The position numbers and the translations under genes were made by a program. The notes under the pieces were generated by a model. The model ran no database searches, was not told the origin of the DNA, and saw only the letters and a program-made list of their open reading frames with translations. DNA of 64,000 nt from Zanthoxylum bungeanum (lineage: Eukaryota; Streptophyta; Magnoliopsida; Sapindales; Rutaceae), in the NCBI GenBank assembly GCA_019454045.1, contig SKCR01032781.1, forward strand, positions 1 through 64,000, given 5' to 3'. This document shows, piece by piece, positions 30,744 through 42,040 of this stretch. The first letter of the stretch is position 1. Each line of letters opens with the position of its first letter.

Positions 30744-32153
30744 AAAACTTGACCGGCGTAAACACACAAGTATAACGCAAGCGCACTATCGTTCAAGTAG
30801 TATAAAATATCGATCCCACGAGGACTTAATATCTAAACTATTAATTTTATGAGGTCAAATGATTACTTGTATCTAACAGGTTGTTTGATTGATTTGAAAT
30901 GGTGACGATTTTAAATTTAAAAAAACAAGTAAATAAAATTGTCGAAAATAGGTTTTAAGAAAATTCAATTTTAAAAACTATCTAGGGTTGTGATTTCTTC
31001 CAATATCATTTTAAAGATGAAGTGGTTATCTTAAAGTTGGGTAACATATTGATTTATTAACCTGGAACACTAAATTATGTGTAAGCCTCTGTCGATGGTC
31101 AGACACAAATACCCAGTTTAACCCAATTGAACCATATGTCTATGTCAACCAAATTATCTGGATTCATTAAGTTTAAGTTCCAATTATGGCTACCCCCGCC
31201 CGACCGGTATATTCCTATCCTGTAAGGAAATCTATTAAAGGGTTATTTATCCTCAAGAAAGATCGTGGGCTATTGAATCTAAGGCTAAAACCTAAAATCC
31301 CTATGTCTAGTTCATTTTAGATTTACCAGATCAATTTTATTAAAGGCCAGTTAATGAAAAAGCATTAAGATTAAGACTCAATAAATAAATCTTTATATTA
31401 CCCAAGCTATAATCTAACCCCTTATAAAACAGTGATATTAAAAGTCATCACAACCCCAGATAACTAATTTAGTTACAACACATAACTAGGGCTAGTAAAA
31501 AACTTGAAAATAAAAGACATAAAGTAAAAATGCGGTAAAGTAAATACTGAAAAGTAAATTACAATAAAATAAAATGCTAAGGTAAAAGGAATTACTTTTA
31601 CTACTATTAATTTAGATATCTCCCATAATATAATATATAAACTTGTGATAACATTACCAACCAGCCATATAGGCGGTATCCTGATTAAGTCAAATTAAGT
31701 CCAACCAGCTATTCAGGCGGTAATATTTGTCCATAAACCAGCCATAAAGGCAGAACCAAAATTAAATTACCAACCGACCAATCTGGCGGTATCCTTGATT
31801 AGTCAGGTTTAAACCAGATTAAAATTAAATTACCAACCGACCAATATAGCGGTATCCTTTTTAAGTCAAATTTTAAATAGTGAATATATTATTTTAAGGG
31901 AGATTAATCTAAATAGCAATAGTAAAAGAATTACCTTTCACCCTAGCTGGGGAAGTTACCTCCTCATGGTAAATAGTAAAAACTGTAAAAAGTAAAAAAA
32001 AACAAGTAAATTACTATTATTACAAAACGTAATTAAAATTAATTATAAAACTAAAAAAACTAAAAATTAAAAAGAAAGTAGAGAGAGAAACTCTCTCTTT
32101 ACATCAAAGAGATGAGAGAGAGTGGTACAACAAAAACTGAAATCTCGAGCTCA

Positions 32154-32160
32154 ATTTATA
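32154..32160 (-). promoter_or_regulatory. Putative TATA box of the 5' LTR
   Basis: TATAAAT on the minus strand in the context CCTATAAATTGAGCTC. It lies downstream of the ACGT-core array and upstream of the GA/CT-rich block at 32085-32125. This copy would drive the genomic RNA of the element. Confidence 0.5.
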
Positions 32161-32221
32161 GGCCTCGATAGGCTTCCAGCGTCGCGACGCCAGGGCCTTT
32201 GGCGTCGCTACGCCAGCTTCT

Positions 32222-32665
32222 TTCGACGTGGCACGCTCTGGTTCGTCGGTTTGCAGATTCTGGATAAGCTGATAAGATGACACGTGGCGAGGTGGTTGGG
32301 CTTCAATTATTGTGACACGTGGCAGCTTCTGATTGGTCGATGAGATTCATATCCGCCACGTGTCAGATAAGGATTAGATACTCAATGATTGATGCTGACG
32401 TGGCGGTGGACGTGGCGATGATGTGGCGACACGTGGGAAATAGACTGTCGGCACCGTAGGATTGCGACACATGGCACTTCCTGATTGGTTGATGATGACG
32501 TGGTAGTGAGGTGGCAGTTTGACTTGGTCAACCGTGTGATGTGGCTGATGACGTGGCAATGACGTGGAGTGACACGTGGCATACGTGACTGTCGGCACCG
32601 TAGGATGCTGACACATGGCACGGCGCAAGTTAGCAGATCGGCTGTGATGGTGACACGTGGCACGG
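32222..32665 (-). promoter_or_regulatory. ACGT-core (G-box-like) array in the 5' LTR U3
   Basis: About twelve ACGTG cores within 440 bp, including several GACACGTGGC. The array is bracketed by the 12-bp palindrome GCGTCGCGACGC at 32178-32189 and 32695-32706. One site differs from the 3' LTR copy (GACACATGGC at about 32464), consistent with CpG decay. Confidence 0.6.
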
Positions 32666-32896
32666 CGCACGTTAGCACTTTTCGGCGCATTTTAGGCGTC
32701 GCGACGCGGGAATTTACCGAATTGCTTTTTTCGTCCAATTTTCACTGTTTTGGCCCAAATCACCTCCAGAATGTCCTGAAACTTTATTTATCTATAAAAT
32801 AACACAAAACACATCAAAATATTCACAAAAATCAAGAAACTATACAAAATATTAGATTAAATGAGTGGGAAATAGTGATAGATTTACCACTCATCA

Positions 32897-32901
32897 GAGA
32901 C
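32897..32901 (+). repeat. Target site duplication GAGAC (right) of the Athila-like element
   Basis: The exact partner of 12473-12477. Copia-A2 protease sequence CTCACTGGATGCAG continues directly. Confidence 0.95.
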
Positions 32902-33439
32902 TCACTGGATGCAGTTGCAGTGGGAGTATCCGAGATCCCTTTGCCGAATGGGATACTTTTGTTAAATGACTGTTATTTTGTACCTGGATGTGTAGCTAAT
33001 ATTATCCTTTGCCGAATGTGATACTTTTGTTAAATGACTGTTATTTTGTACCTGGATGTGTAGCTAATATTATCCTTTGCCGAATGGGATACTTTTGTTA
33101 AATGACTGTTATTTTGTACCTGGATGTGTAGCTAATATTATATCTCTTTTTGTATTTGATACAGAAGGTTATCGTATCAATATTAAGAACTGTTCTTTAT
33201 ATTTATATGATAAAAGTAATATTCAGATCATTTATTGTCCAAATAAGTATGGTCATTATACATTGCAAACATCTAAAGATATTTTAAATATTGGAGTTAA
33301 TAAACATAGTTTACCTGTTGTTAATAATACTGAACTTTGGCATATGCGGCTAGGTCATATAGGCGTTAAACGCCTTACCCAATTGGTTAGGAATGGTTTG
33401 ATACCAAATCTTACTATTGAATCCTATCCAACTTGTTAA
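32902..33439 (+). pseudogene. Copia-A2 protease end and pre-integrase domain
   Basis: The frame continues Copia-A2 after the Athila-like insertion. 32938-33141 is an exact-length triplication of a 68-bp segment of the protease; because 68 is not a multiple of three, each unit shifts the frame. From 33077 a 120-codon frame reads NDCYFVPGCVANIISL, then WHMRLGHIGVKRL of the zinc finger. It ends in a TAA after SYPTC where a Glu codon is expected before the second cysteine. A1 shares this nonsense change near 7326. Confidence 0.87.
32938..33141 (+). repeat. 68-bp tandem triplication
   Basis: Units at 32938-33005, 33006-33073 and 33074-33141, each starting CCTTTGCCGAATG and ending AGCTAATATTAT. 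They are identical except for single-base changes such as GGGAT to GTGAT in the second. A1 has a single copy at the corresponding place (about 6961-7031). Confidence 0.95.
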
Positions 33440-34176
33440 TTGTGTATTCAGGGTAAGATGACCAAAGCGCCATTTTTAGGTGTTGGACACCGTGCCACTA
33501 ACTTACTGGAACTCGTACATTCTGATGTATGTGGTCCATTAAGTCAGACTGCTCACAATGATTATTCGTACTTTGTTCCTTTACCAATGATTTGTCATGG
33601 TACAGTTATGTCTATTTGATGCGACATAAATCAGAAACCTTTGAAAAGTTCAAAGAGTTCTGAAATGTAGTAGAAAAACAAACTGGTCAATATATTAAAT
33701 GCCTTCGATCTGATCGAGGCGGAGAATATATGAGTGGTGAGTTCATTGATTATATGAAGGAGAATGGGATTCTTGCTCAATATACTCCTCCAGGTACTCC
33801 ACAGCACAATGGAGTGTATGAGAGGAGAAATCGGACTTTATTGGATATGGTCTGATCGATGTTGAGTTTCACAGATTTGCCCTATTTCTTATGGGGCTAC
33901 TCTCTTTTAACAGCTACACATCTTTTTAATAAAATTCCTTCAAAGTTATTCCTACGACTCTATATGAGATATGGTTCGGTAGGAGACCAATCTTAGTTAC
34001 ATTAAGGTTTGGGGTTGTCCTGCCTATGTCAGGGTGACTCATCAAGATAAGCTTTCACCTCGAGGGTAAAAGTTTAGGTTTGTCGGATATCCTTCAAATA
34101 CGAGGGGTATTTGTTCTATGATACCGAGACATCGAATGTGTTCGTAGCTCGCTTCGCAATATTTCTAAGTAGAATT
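33440..34176 (+). pseudogene. Copia-A2 integrase (broken)
   Basis: Colinear with the A1 integrase. LVHSDVCGP lies near 33510 with the first catalytic Asp, LRSDRGGEYMSG near 33705-33740 with the second, and TPQHNGVYERRNRTLLD near 33795-33845 with the Glu. These motifs are better preserved than in A1 but are spread over several frames, with a TGA near 33853 and frameshifts near 33945-34010. The C-terminal tail continues to about 34140. Confidence 0.84.
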
Positions 34177-34177
34177 T

Positions 34178-35122
34178 TTGTCAGAAGGTGGTAATCATAG
34201 ACAAGTTGAACTTGATGAAGTCCAACCTGAAAACAACGAACCAACAGAGGAACCTGAAGTTCAAGTAGATGAAGGACCTTCAACACACACACTATATAGG
34301 TCAAAAAGTGTATCTAGACCTCATGAACGCTTGTATTTGATACAAGAAAATAGTCTAGATGTTCTCTTAGTTGAAGAGACAGACCCTTTTTCCTATAGAG
34401 AATCGATGTTGGACATCGACTCCGTGAAATGGAAAAGTGCCATGAAATCCGCGATAGACTCAATGCATGAGAATCAAGTTTGGGACTTGGTTCCGCTTCC
34501 CGAAGAATTGTTCCTATCAGTTGTAAATGGGTTTACAAGAGGAAACGAGGGCCTGACGGTAAGGTTGAAACTTACAAGGCTCGACTGGTAGCAAAAGGTT
34601 ACACGCAGCGACCTGGTGTCGACTACGATGAAATTTTTTCACCAATTGCAATGCTTAAGTCTATTCAGATTTTGCTTTCTATAACTGTGTATCATGACTA
34701 TGAGATTTGGCAAATGGATGTCAAAACGACTTTTCTAAATGGATTTCTTGATGAAGAAATCTATATGGAACAGCGGGAAGGTTTTGCGTCCAGCGAAAAC
34801 TCGGGTATGGTATGTAAGCTTAAGAAGTCCATTTATGGACTTAAACAAGCTTCACGAAGTTGGAATCTTCGATTCGACGAGATTATTAGATCGTTTGGTT
34901 TTCTCAAGAATTTAGAAGAATCATGTGTGTATCATGGTCGTAGTTTTAGTCCTATATGTTGATGACATCCTAATAATTGGGAATGATTTAGGTATGTTAC
35001 AAATTGTCAAAGTGTACCTATGTAAGATTTTCTCCATGAAGGACCTGGGAGAAGCTTCCTATGTTTTAGGGATAAAACTCTATAGAGATAGACAAAGGAG
35101 GCTGATTGGGTTATCCCAATAA
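34178..35122 (+). pseudogene. Copia-A2 reverse transcriptase (broken)
   Basis: The linker and RT start in frame 34178-34591 ([31 protein letters not shown]). They shift at about 34490 to frame 34480-34962 ([46 protein letters not shown]). The frame shifts again to 34925-35122, with [13 protein letters not shown] at about 34950-34988, the intact YVDD catalytic site. A TAA at 35120-35122 replaces a serine-type codon in the LSQSTYIDK motif. Two frameshifts and a stop prevent function. This whole region is missing from A1. Confidence 0.87.
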
Positions 35123-35140
35123 ACGTACATAGATAAGATC

Positions 35141-35938
35141 TTGGAACGGTATAATTTTGGTAACTGCAAGACAGCAAACATACCACTCAGACATGGGATT
35201 CATCTTTCAAAGAATATGAGTCCACAAACAAAAGATGAGAAGGTTAGAATATCTAACCAACCTTATGCTTCGTGTTTGGGTAGCATAATTTATGCCATGT
35301 TATGTACAATGCCTGATATCAGTTTCGCTGTTAGCGTAACTAGTCGATATCAGTCCAATCCAGGTAATGACCATTGGATGGCCATTAAACATATCCTAAA
35401 GTATCTTAAAGGTACTAAGGATAAGTTAATAATTTATGGAGGAAACAAACTGCAAGTTAATAGGTATACGGATTCCGATTTCCAATCGGATCCCGATGAT
35501 AGAAAGTCTACATCTGGATTCGTATTTACCCTTAACGGAGGTACAGTTTGTTGGAAGAGTTCCAAACAGGGATCAATAGCAGATTCCACCACTGAGGCGG
35601 AATATATTGCAGCTTCTGAAGCTGCAAATAAGGCTGTATGGATAAAGAACTTTATCACAGAATTGGGAGTTGTCCCAAGTATCGAGAATGCGATTCCGTT
35701 ATACTGATATACTGGAGCCATGGCGGCCAACGCAAATGACCGAGGGCGCATCAGAAGTCGAAGCATGTCGAAAGAAAGTACCACATCATTCGAGAGATTA
35801 TGTCACGTTGGGAAATTTTCGTGTGTAAGGTACCGAGTGAAGATAATGTGGCAGACCCACTGACGAAGGCCATACCTCCGAAGTTTTTTGGTAAACACAT
35901 GGAGTCTATGGGTATTAGATTCAATCGATATTGGCACT
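35141..35938 (+). pseudogene. Copia-A2 RNase H
   Basis: The frame 35141-35707 covers the connection and RNase H: GSIIYAMLCTMPDISFAV, TDSDFQSDPDDRKS, ADSTTEAEYIAASEAANKA. It ends at a TGA (35705-35707) where A1 has a glycine (YGDNIG). The tail HQKSKHVERKYHIIRE and ADPLTKAIP continues in other frames to about 35938, followed within 20 bp by the LTR. Confidence 0.86.
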
Positions 35939-35956
35939 AGAGCAAATGAGAAATTT

Positions 35957-37323
35957 TGTTGGGGTTGGTGCTCAGAGCGCCAATTCCCGACAGTATTTCT
36001 TTGAGAATACTACTATAAAACGTTATTATTTTGAATAATATAAGCAGTTTCTGTAATATATTATATCTTTTAATATGGTAAAGACGTAATGACCTTAGAA
36101 TGACTAGTCATGATGCTGTTACAAAAGCGTCGCAACTGACATTGAGTTGTATCATGACGTTGTCATTCTCAGACAGTTTCTGATCAAGGTTTACACTACT
36201 TGGTCATTAAAGTAAACCCGTAGAGACCAGTACATGTCGTATACTGGAATATATGATTCCAATGGTTTCTTAATTAACCATAAGTCTTGGATACTCGTAT
36301 AGACGTGTAGGTGTTTATTGCGGATAAACAATGAACGACTCACCGAAGATTCTTAATGGATGGTACATCAACGTCAATAAGAATATTCTCGGGTTGAGTA
36401 GCACTTGTGATTCTTCGACTTGAGATACCACTGTGGGTGCATGAGACATCTTCCACACTTAGATGGTAGTCACGTCACCGTTCTATTTAGATCAGACCTC
36501 CGCTTGTTCGTTGGGTGTGGATAGATCCTCAGGGTGTCCTGTGTGTATCGAGATAGGATCCGTCATTTCTGTGTACATAGCATAGGTAGTCCATATGATT
36601 GGCAATCAGATAAAACCATGGGATCCCGTAGTACACTTTAGAAGTAAGTTTTAAGTGTTCTTTTAGATATTGCTAATAGAGACGTCGACGGGATTGTCCC
36701 TATAGAGATTTGACGTTTACATCTATATCTCTGGGATAAATCTGGATACTTGTGACGGAGGAATTATACATTTGCCATGATTTCGACCTGTATGATTCAG
36801 CGAGTTTATCTGTGGTCGTCATAATTACGGGTGGATAAATTATGGACACGAAATTGGATTTCATGACGGATATGCATGAATCTAGAGAGTCTCACTAATG
36901 AAATATACTCGTAGAGCACTAGGGCAACATTTATAAATAATATTGATTATTTATAAAGTTGTTTAAAGGTTAAACGCAAAGACATATGTAGGGACCCGAA
37001 AGTCATTTCTTATTTTTGTGTATTTGCATTTAATGATAGATTTTATCAAATACACGTTAATTAATTGTCAAATTGAGATATTTGACTAATATCATAAATA
37101 TATATATATATATATATGTATTTGATATTTAATGTAAATATAATACATATATTTAATATATTTGTATTTAATTAATTAATTATTAATAATTGTTAAATGA
37201 TTAAATTAATTAACATATAAATATTTTAAAGTTATGATATTTATTTTAATGACTTGAGTTGTCTTTGTTGACTTACTTTATTTCATTAAATTGTTTGATG
37301 ATTAAGTTGCAAGTTGATAAAAG
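35957..37323 (+). repeat. Third LTR of the Copia-A array, first part
   Basis: TGTTGGGGTTGG start, matching 8308 onward for 1367 bp. It stops abruptly after GTTGATAAAAG. The continuation expected from the shared LTR (CTTTAAATGAAACAATTG) is found in inverted orientation ending at 39928. It contains a (TA)n tract at about 37099-37118. Confidence 0.9.
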
Positions 37324-38889
37324 GTTTTACATCAATATGACTCAGATGCCATATCAACATTGTGCTTCAGGTACTAAGTTATCTAAGTATTTACGGATCA
37401 AATCCAAAATACTATGTAGACAACCGCAAACACAACACTAATAACAAACTTCTAATCTACGAGGTCACTATGCAACATCATAAGTTACAACTAATTCCAC
37501 TCATACAGTAGAATCATCCGTGACACTCTCACTGCATCTTTTCTGACTCTTTATAACGTAGTCTGTCTAACGTCATAACTAGACTCAAAACTAATCTGAC
37601 CCTAATGGTTGCGAAATTTATTCTCCATTAATTAGAAACTCGTTCTTAATATCTCAAAGATGATAAAGAACATGTTTCAAGACCCATCTTATGGTCTAGA
37701 GGATATCAAAATAACTCGTAACAATTACGATTAAATTGATATCTCTAATCGTACTTAATATAGTATTCATTATGCCATCATCCTATGATGCATAAAATTG
37801 ACTAAACATTCTAATCAATTTCACTTTCGACAAAGGATGATTCATTTACGAAAGATGAATATTATATACATTAGACACACTAACTATCAAACAGATATAC
37901 TATTGGTCACACAGATAGTCTTACTGTGTCCTTTATTAGATCATATCTAATGCATGACTAATAGGATCATCTCTCCAGTCTCTTAGTTTTATATCATATA
38001 TAAAACCTTATATCGAAATATATAGAGACCACTCCCACTATTTTCATGGAGAAAATAAAATCAGGTAAAACATTTTCATTAACATCTCATTATTACCTTA
38101 ATAATGATAATGTCATTATGATGTAGAATACTAGAAAGAAATTTTTACGCTCCCAATAACCCTTCTATCCCATATGTATTTTCTATGCTTTGATAAAATC
38201 AGACAATCTGACTAATATCAAAATTAGAAAACACAAATTTCCAGAAAGCTCATCCGAGTCTACAATAGGCTCTACAAGCTAATATACTAAATTGTATTCT
38301 TAGCATAATACAAACTCCATGGCTATTCCAAAACGAACTCTTCAAACTAAGAAATCACAATGGATCTCTTATCTGAAGAAACCATTCAGAAATGCCACTT
38401 TGTATTCATTAGCTAAAATATACAATTTAATATCATCATTAACCAATAAATCTTAAATTATTCAATCAGTGCGACTAGAGACAAGTTTCCTCAGAATCTA
38501 CAATAGATTGCTGAGTATAATTTTTCTCACTGTCATACTATAAAGGTCAAACCTTTAATAAGCTCAATGTGCTTTTGCTGTGTAAACAATTTCCACATTT
38601 TATGAACGTTTCATAACTAAAGCTCAATCAAGTTCCAAACTTGATAGTAGTAAGCTATGAACAATCTAAGATCTATGGTCTAATGTTAATTTCCGGATTC
38701 GATATCAAATATCGATCCCACTATAAGTTATAGGACAATTTTCTTCAATAAGAAAACAACAGAACTATTAAGTATCAAATACTTTACGAATGATTTTGAC
38801 ATCTGATAACACTTATATGGAAGTAATGAAAGGGTATTTTCATCTTATTAATTATGTAGTTCCATTTATAGTTTATCACCATATTAGAC
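37324..38889 (-). pseudogene. Decayed copia RT/RNase H remnant inside an inverted segment
   Basis: The region has no open frame, but on the minus strand it aligns by eye with copia pol. GTGGCATTTCTGAATGGTTT (near 38395) corresponds to the VKTAFLNG motif. A CTAGTATTCTACATCATAATG-like stretch (near 38120) corresponds to the YVDD region. GATTTTATTTTCTCCATGAA (near 38050) matches the FSMKDLGE region. An ACCATAAGATGGG segment (near 37690) matches the HWMAIKHILKYL region. Spacing and order agree with Copia-A2. It is heavily mutated, thus older than its neighbours, and may be the sequence into which the Copia-A array inserted. Confidence 0.5.
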
Positions 38890-39928
38890 TGAATGGGTTT
38901 TAAGGAGGAAATCCGGTAACGCAGCGGAACAGTGGAAAATCAAAATTTTCCGATTTCAAAATTTTTTCTCGGATCAATTAAATAAACTTATTTATTTAAT
39001 TACCCAATTATAAATTATGAAATATTACACAAGAAATCAAATTTTTGTGTAATTACTAAATTGCCCCAAAACTTTACATTTTGTTCATTTTAGTCCTAAA
39101 TTGTTCGAAATATTTTTGGATCATTCTAAATCATTTCTAAAATGAATTTAAAATGTCATACACATCAAAAATCCAATTGCAACAAGAACCCCAAATTTTG
39201 TCCAAATTGCTGTGAGCCCCCTTTTAGGCCAAATTATGCATTTTGCACTTTTAATGTTCAAAACACATCAAGATGATATCCAATCAACATAAAATTTTAT
39301 ATGCATCATATACACATCCAAATACACAACATAAATGAAAAGCCCCAAATTTGGAAGTGGTCTTAAATCTTAATTTTTCAATTTCATCAAATTTGACAAA
39401 TTAGACCAAATTAGTAAAATCCAACACTTCAATCATGTTTCTTCCACACCAATCAAGCCTCACCATAATGAAATAACTATAGAACAAATCTAGGTCATTT
39501 AATAGTGGGTCAATAACTCTATAATGGCAACAAGTTTCTCAAACCATCAAAAGAATGCTTATAAACACATTAATAACATTCTATGATCTTTATACATGCT
39601 CAACCCTATCCTCAAACTTCCATCCTCCAAAAACAAAAAGAATAAAGAATAGAAAAACATAAGAACATCATAGTATGTAACCTAGAACTCAAGGAACATT
39701 TTCCTCTCTAATATCAAGTTGAAGAAATTTACTAAAATCCAAGCTTTTCTTGGTTTTCTTTTTCTTTCTCTCAAGCTTCTTTGTCTTCCTTTAATGGAGT
39801 TTTTGGATAAGTGTTTTAAGTTATCAAACCCTAAATGAAAACAAAAATTATATACCAAAAACTATAGCCTTGGCCGAAAATGTGGTATTTGGAAATATCA
39901 TGATATTTTTCAATTGTTTCATTTAAAG
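38890..39928 (-). repeat. Inverted second part of the third Copia-A LTR
   Basis: Reverse complement of the last 1039 bp of the Copia-A LTR (ends ACCCATTCA at 38890; begins CTTTAAATGAAAC at 39928). Together with 35957-37323 it totals 2406 bp, against 2395 bp for the complete LTR, and the break points meet within a base or two. This indicates inversion of 37324-39928 and not an independent truncated insertion. No gene is seen. Confidence 0.85.
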
Positions 39929-42040
39929 CCAAAGACATGGGATAAATTGATTTAGGATTTAATTGGATTAAAATCGAAATCGGATTTATAAAACCCTAAA
40001 ATTCCGTGAGCAATATAGCATGAAATGAGATGATTTTTTGATTCAATAATGTTGGACATGTGTTGATGATGATTAGCATGATTAATTATGTAAATTGATA
40101 TTTTGGAAATGTTAATTTGACTATTTAATATGGCTAATGCACTTTAGTTAATTGAATTATGCTATTTGGAATATTGGAATTAATTAGTAGGGCTAAATTG
40201 GAATTGGGCTTAAAATGTTGTATTTGGGCTTAATGGGCTTGGTTGGGGCCAAGTTGGTTTAGGTTAATTGGTTGGATCCAATTGGGCCTAAAACCATTTC
40301 CATAAAGTCCAAATATAATAAAATGGGCCTTTAAAATTTTAATTGGGCCTAATGGGCCTAAATTGATTTTTTGGCAAAGGGTGATTCCTTATTGGGCTTT
40401 GGTTGCCAAAGTCCATGCCTTATAAATTAATTGAAACCCCATTGGACTTTAATTAAATTGACATTGGATGTTAATTGGGCTTTGAGACCCGTAAAGATTG
40501 GATTTAGAATCTAAGTCGCAAAGGCTCATTAATAAAGTGTAATTATTTAATTTGGAATTAAATAAAGAATTAGTATTAAATGCAAATTAAATTGGATTTA
40601 ATATTGTAGTTTGATATAATTCAAGAATTCGTACTTTGAGTATTTATTCTTAAACGAGTTGGACTCGCGCAAATCAAATCGTTGTTTGAACATTGGATGG
40701 TCATTAATTTCAGATTAATTAATTGGATTAGATTGATTGATAACATGCTTTGTGTGAATACATGGATGTGATGTGTGAATAATATATATCGGATGGATAT
40801 TAGATGGGTGAGGGCAATTTTGGAAATTATTGTAATAAATTTAGAATTTATTAAATTGGACCTGTTGTCCAGCCTATTACCTCTTGACTCTTTGTATTTC
40901 TCTTATCACATATTCCCCTCAATGTAAATGAGGTTTCATTAGAAGTGTTATGTAATGTAATTGTAGAAGTAAGATTTGTGCTAGCGAGAGGAGAGAAGAA
41001 AGGGAGAGATTTGTTTTAGGAACAAAATGTTTAAATTTCCATCTGCATATCATTATTAATTTATTTATCGCGCCTTATTATGCTTTTAGAATGCATGCTT
41101 AAGGGTGTATGATGAGACCTAATCAAAGATAATTAATTGGTTGCCAATTACGCGAAAAACCCTCAACATATATTAAGCGTTTTCCTTCCATTGAATGATT
41201 CATTCTCAAGATCCAAGATTGGCACTGGTTTGTTGGCCAAAGTCAAGACCTTTGTCCATCGCGGATGTGTTTGAATCATGAAGGCTTTGTTCCCTATCGC
41301 ATGTCTTGTCCAAGTTGTGATTTGTTGGCCAAAGTCAAGATCACTTCTTGTCCATCGACATTGATTACGAAGCTTTCCAAGGTCAATGGGTCCCGCTTAA
41401 CTGGAATCATTAAGTTTGTTGTGCCAAAGACAAGGCTTAATTGATTCAGAGGAAAAAGGTTAGTCAATATATCAGATATATTGGCATATATTAGATATAT
41501 GTTTCGGACTTTGATGTCCACCTACTGGATCTAGGAATTGGATGAGATCCAATTGATTTTAGAGATCTACCTAGTTAAATATCATACAGCTTGTTGGCCA
41601 AAGTCAAGGTTGTGTGTTATTTAACGGGATCCTAGCCCACTAGGAAACTAGGTTTCCCGAGTACTCAACAGAGGGTTAGAGGCTCGCCGAAAAATAGTGG
41701 GAGGCAAGTATTAAATTTGCAATTTCGTTTAGATACTTGCCAATACGCGCTCATTTCAATTTTTCGTCATTATTTAATTATATATTAGTTGGACTAATAT
41801 TTAATTGTTGTTTTAAATTAAACAGTTGGACTGTAATCAAACTATTTCAAATAATAGTTGATTATATAATTAGATTATAGTAATCAATATATTTGAATTT
41901 AACCAATCAAATTAGTTGATTATATAGTTAGACTATAGTAATCATTATATTTAATTGTACCTGAAATTGTTGATTGGATAGTTGGACTATAGCAATCAAG
42001 ATAACTGAAAGATTAGTGTTTAAAACATAATCCTGAGAGA
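39929..42040 (+). other. Copia-C1 leader
   Basis: Non-coding. It shares with the B1 leader a TGGGCTT/AAGCCCA-rich block (about 40190-40500), a TGTCCAGCCTATTACCTC segment, three good copies and one weak copy of TTGGCCAAAGTCAAG (41232, 41326, about 41422, 41594), and GAAAAATAGTGGGAGGC at about 41688 before gag. The 145-bp tandem repeats of B1 are not seen here. Confidence 0.7.

Larger units (their letters stand above)
12478..32896 (-). mobile_element. Athila-like Ty3/gypsy element carrying a LOG-like gene
   Basis: A complete insertion on the minus strand, 20419 bp including the nested Copia-B1 and 10001 bp without it. In element order it holds the 5' LTR (32896-30750), a tRNA-Asp-type primer site, gag, protease (split by Copia-B1), a short linker, the integrase C-terminus, an unknown 182-codon ORF, a LOG-like sequence, a non-coding 3' region, a polypurine tract and the 3' LTR (14617-12478). 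RT, RNase H and the integrase catalytic core are absent, so it must have moved using another element's enzymes. Gag and primer site point to Athila or a close gypsy lineage. The two accessory ORFs occupy the place where Athila elements can carry env-like ORFs. The 5-bp duplication GAGAC is exact. Confidence 0.93.
30750..32896 (-). repeat. 5' LTR of the Athila-like element
   Basis: 2147 bp, paired with 12478-14617. It contains the 82-bp block missing from the partner (31363-31444), five short GCC...GGC repeats (31660-31855), the TATA box at 32154-32160 and the ACGT-core array at about 32222-32665. The array is more compact than in the 3' LTR. Confidence 0.93.
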
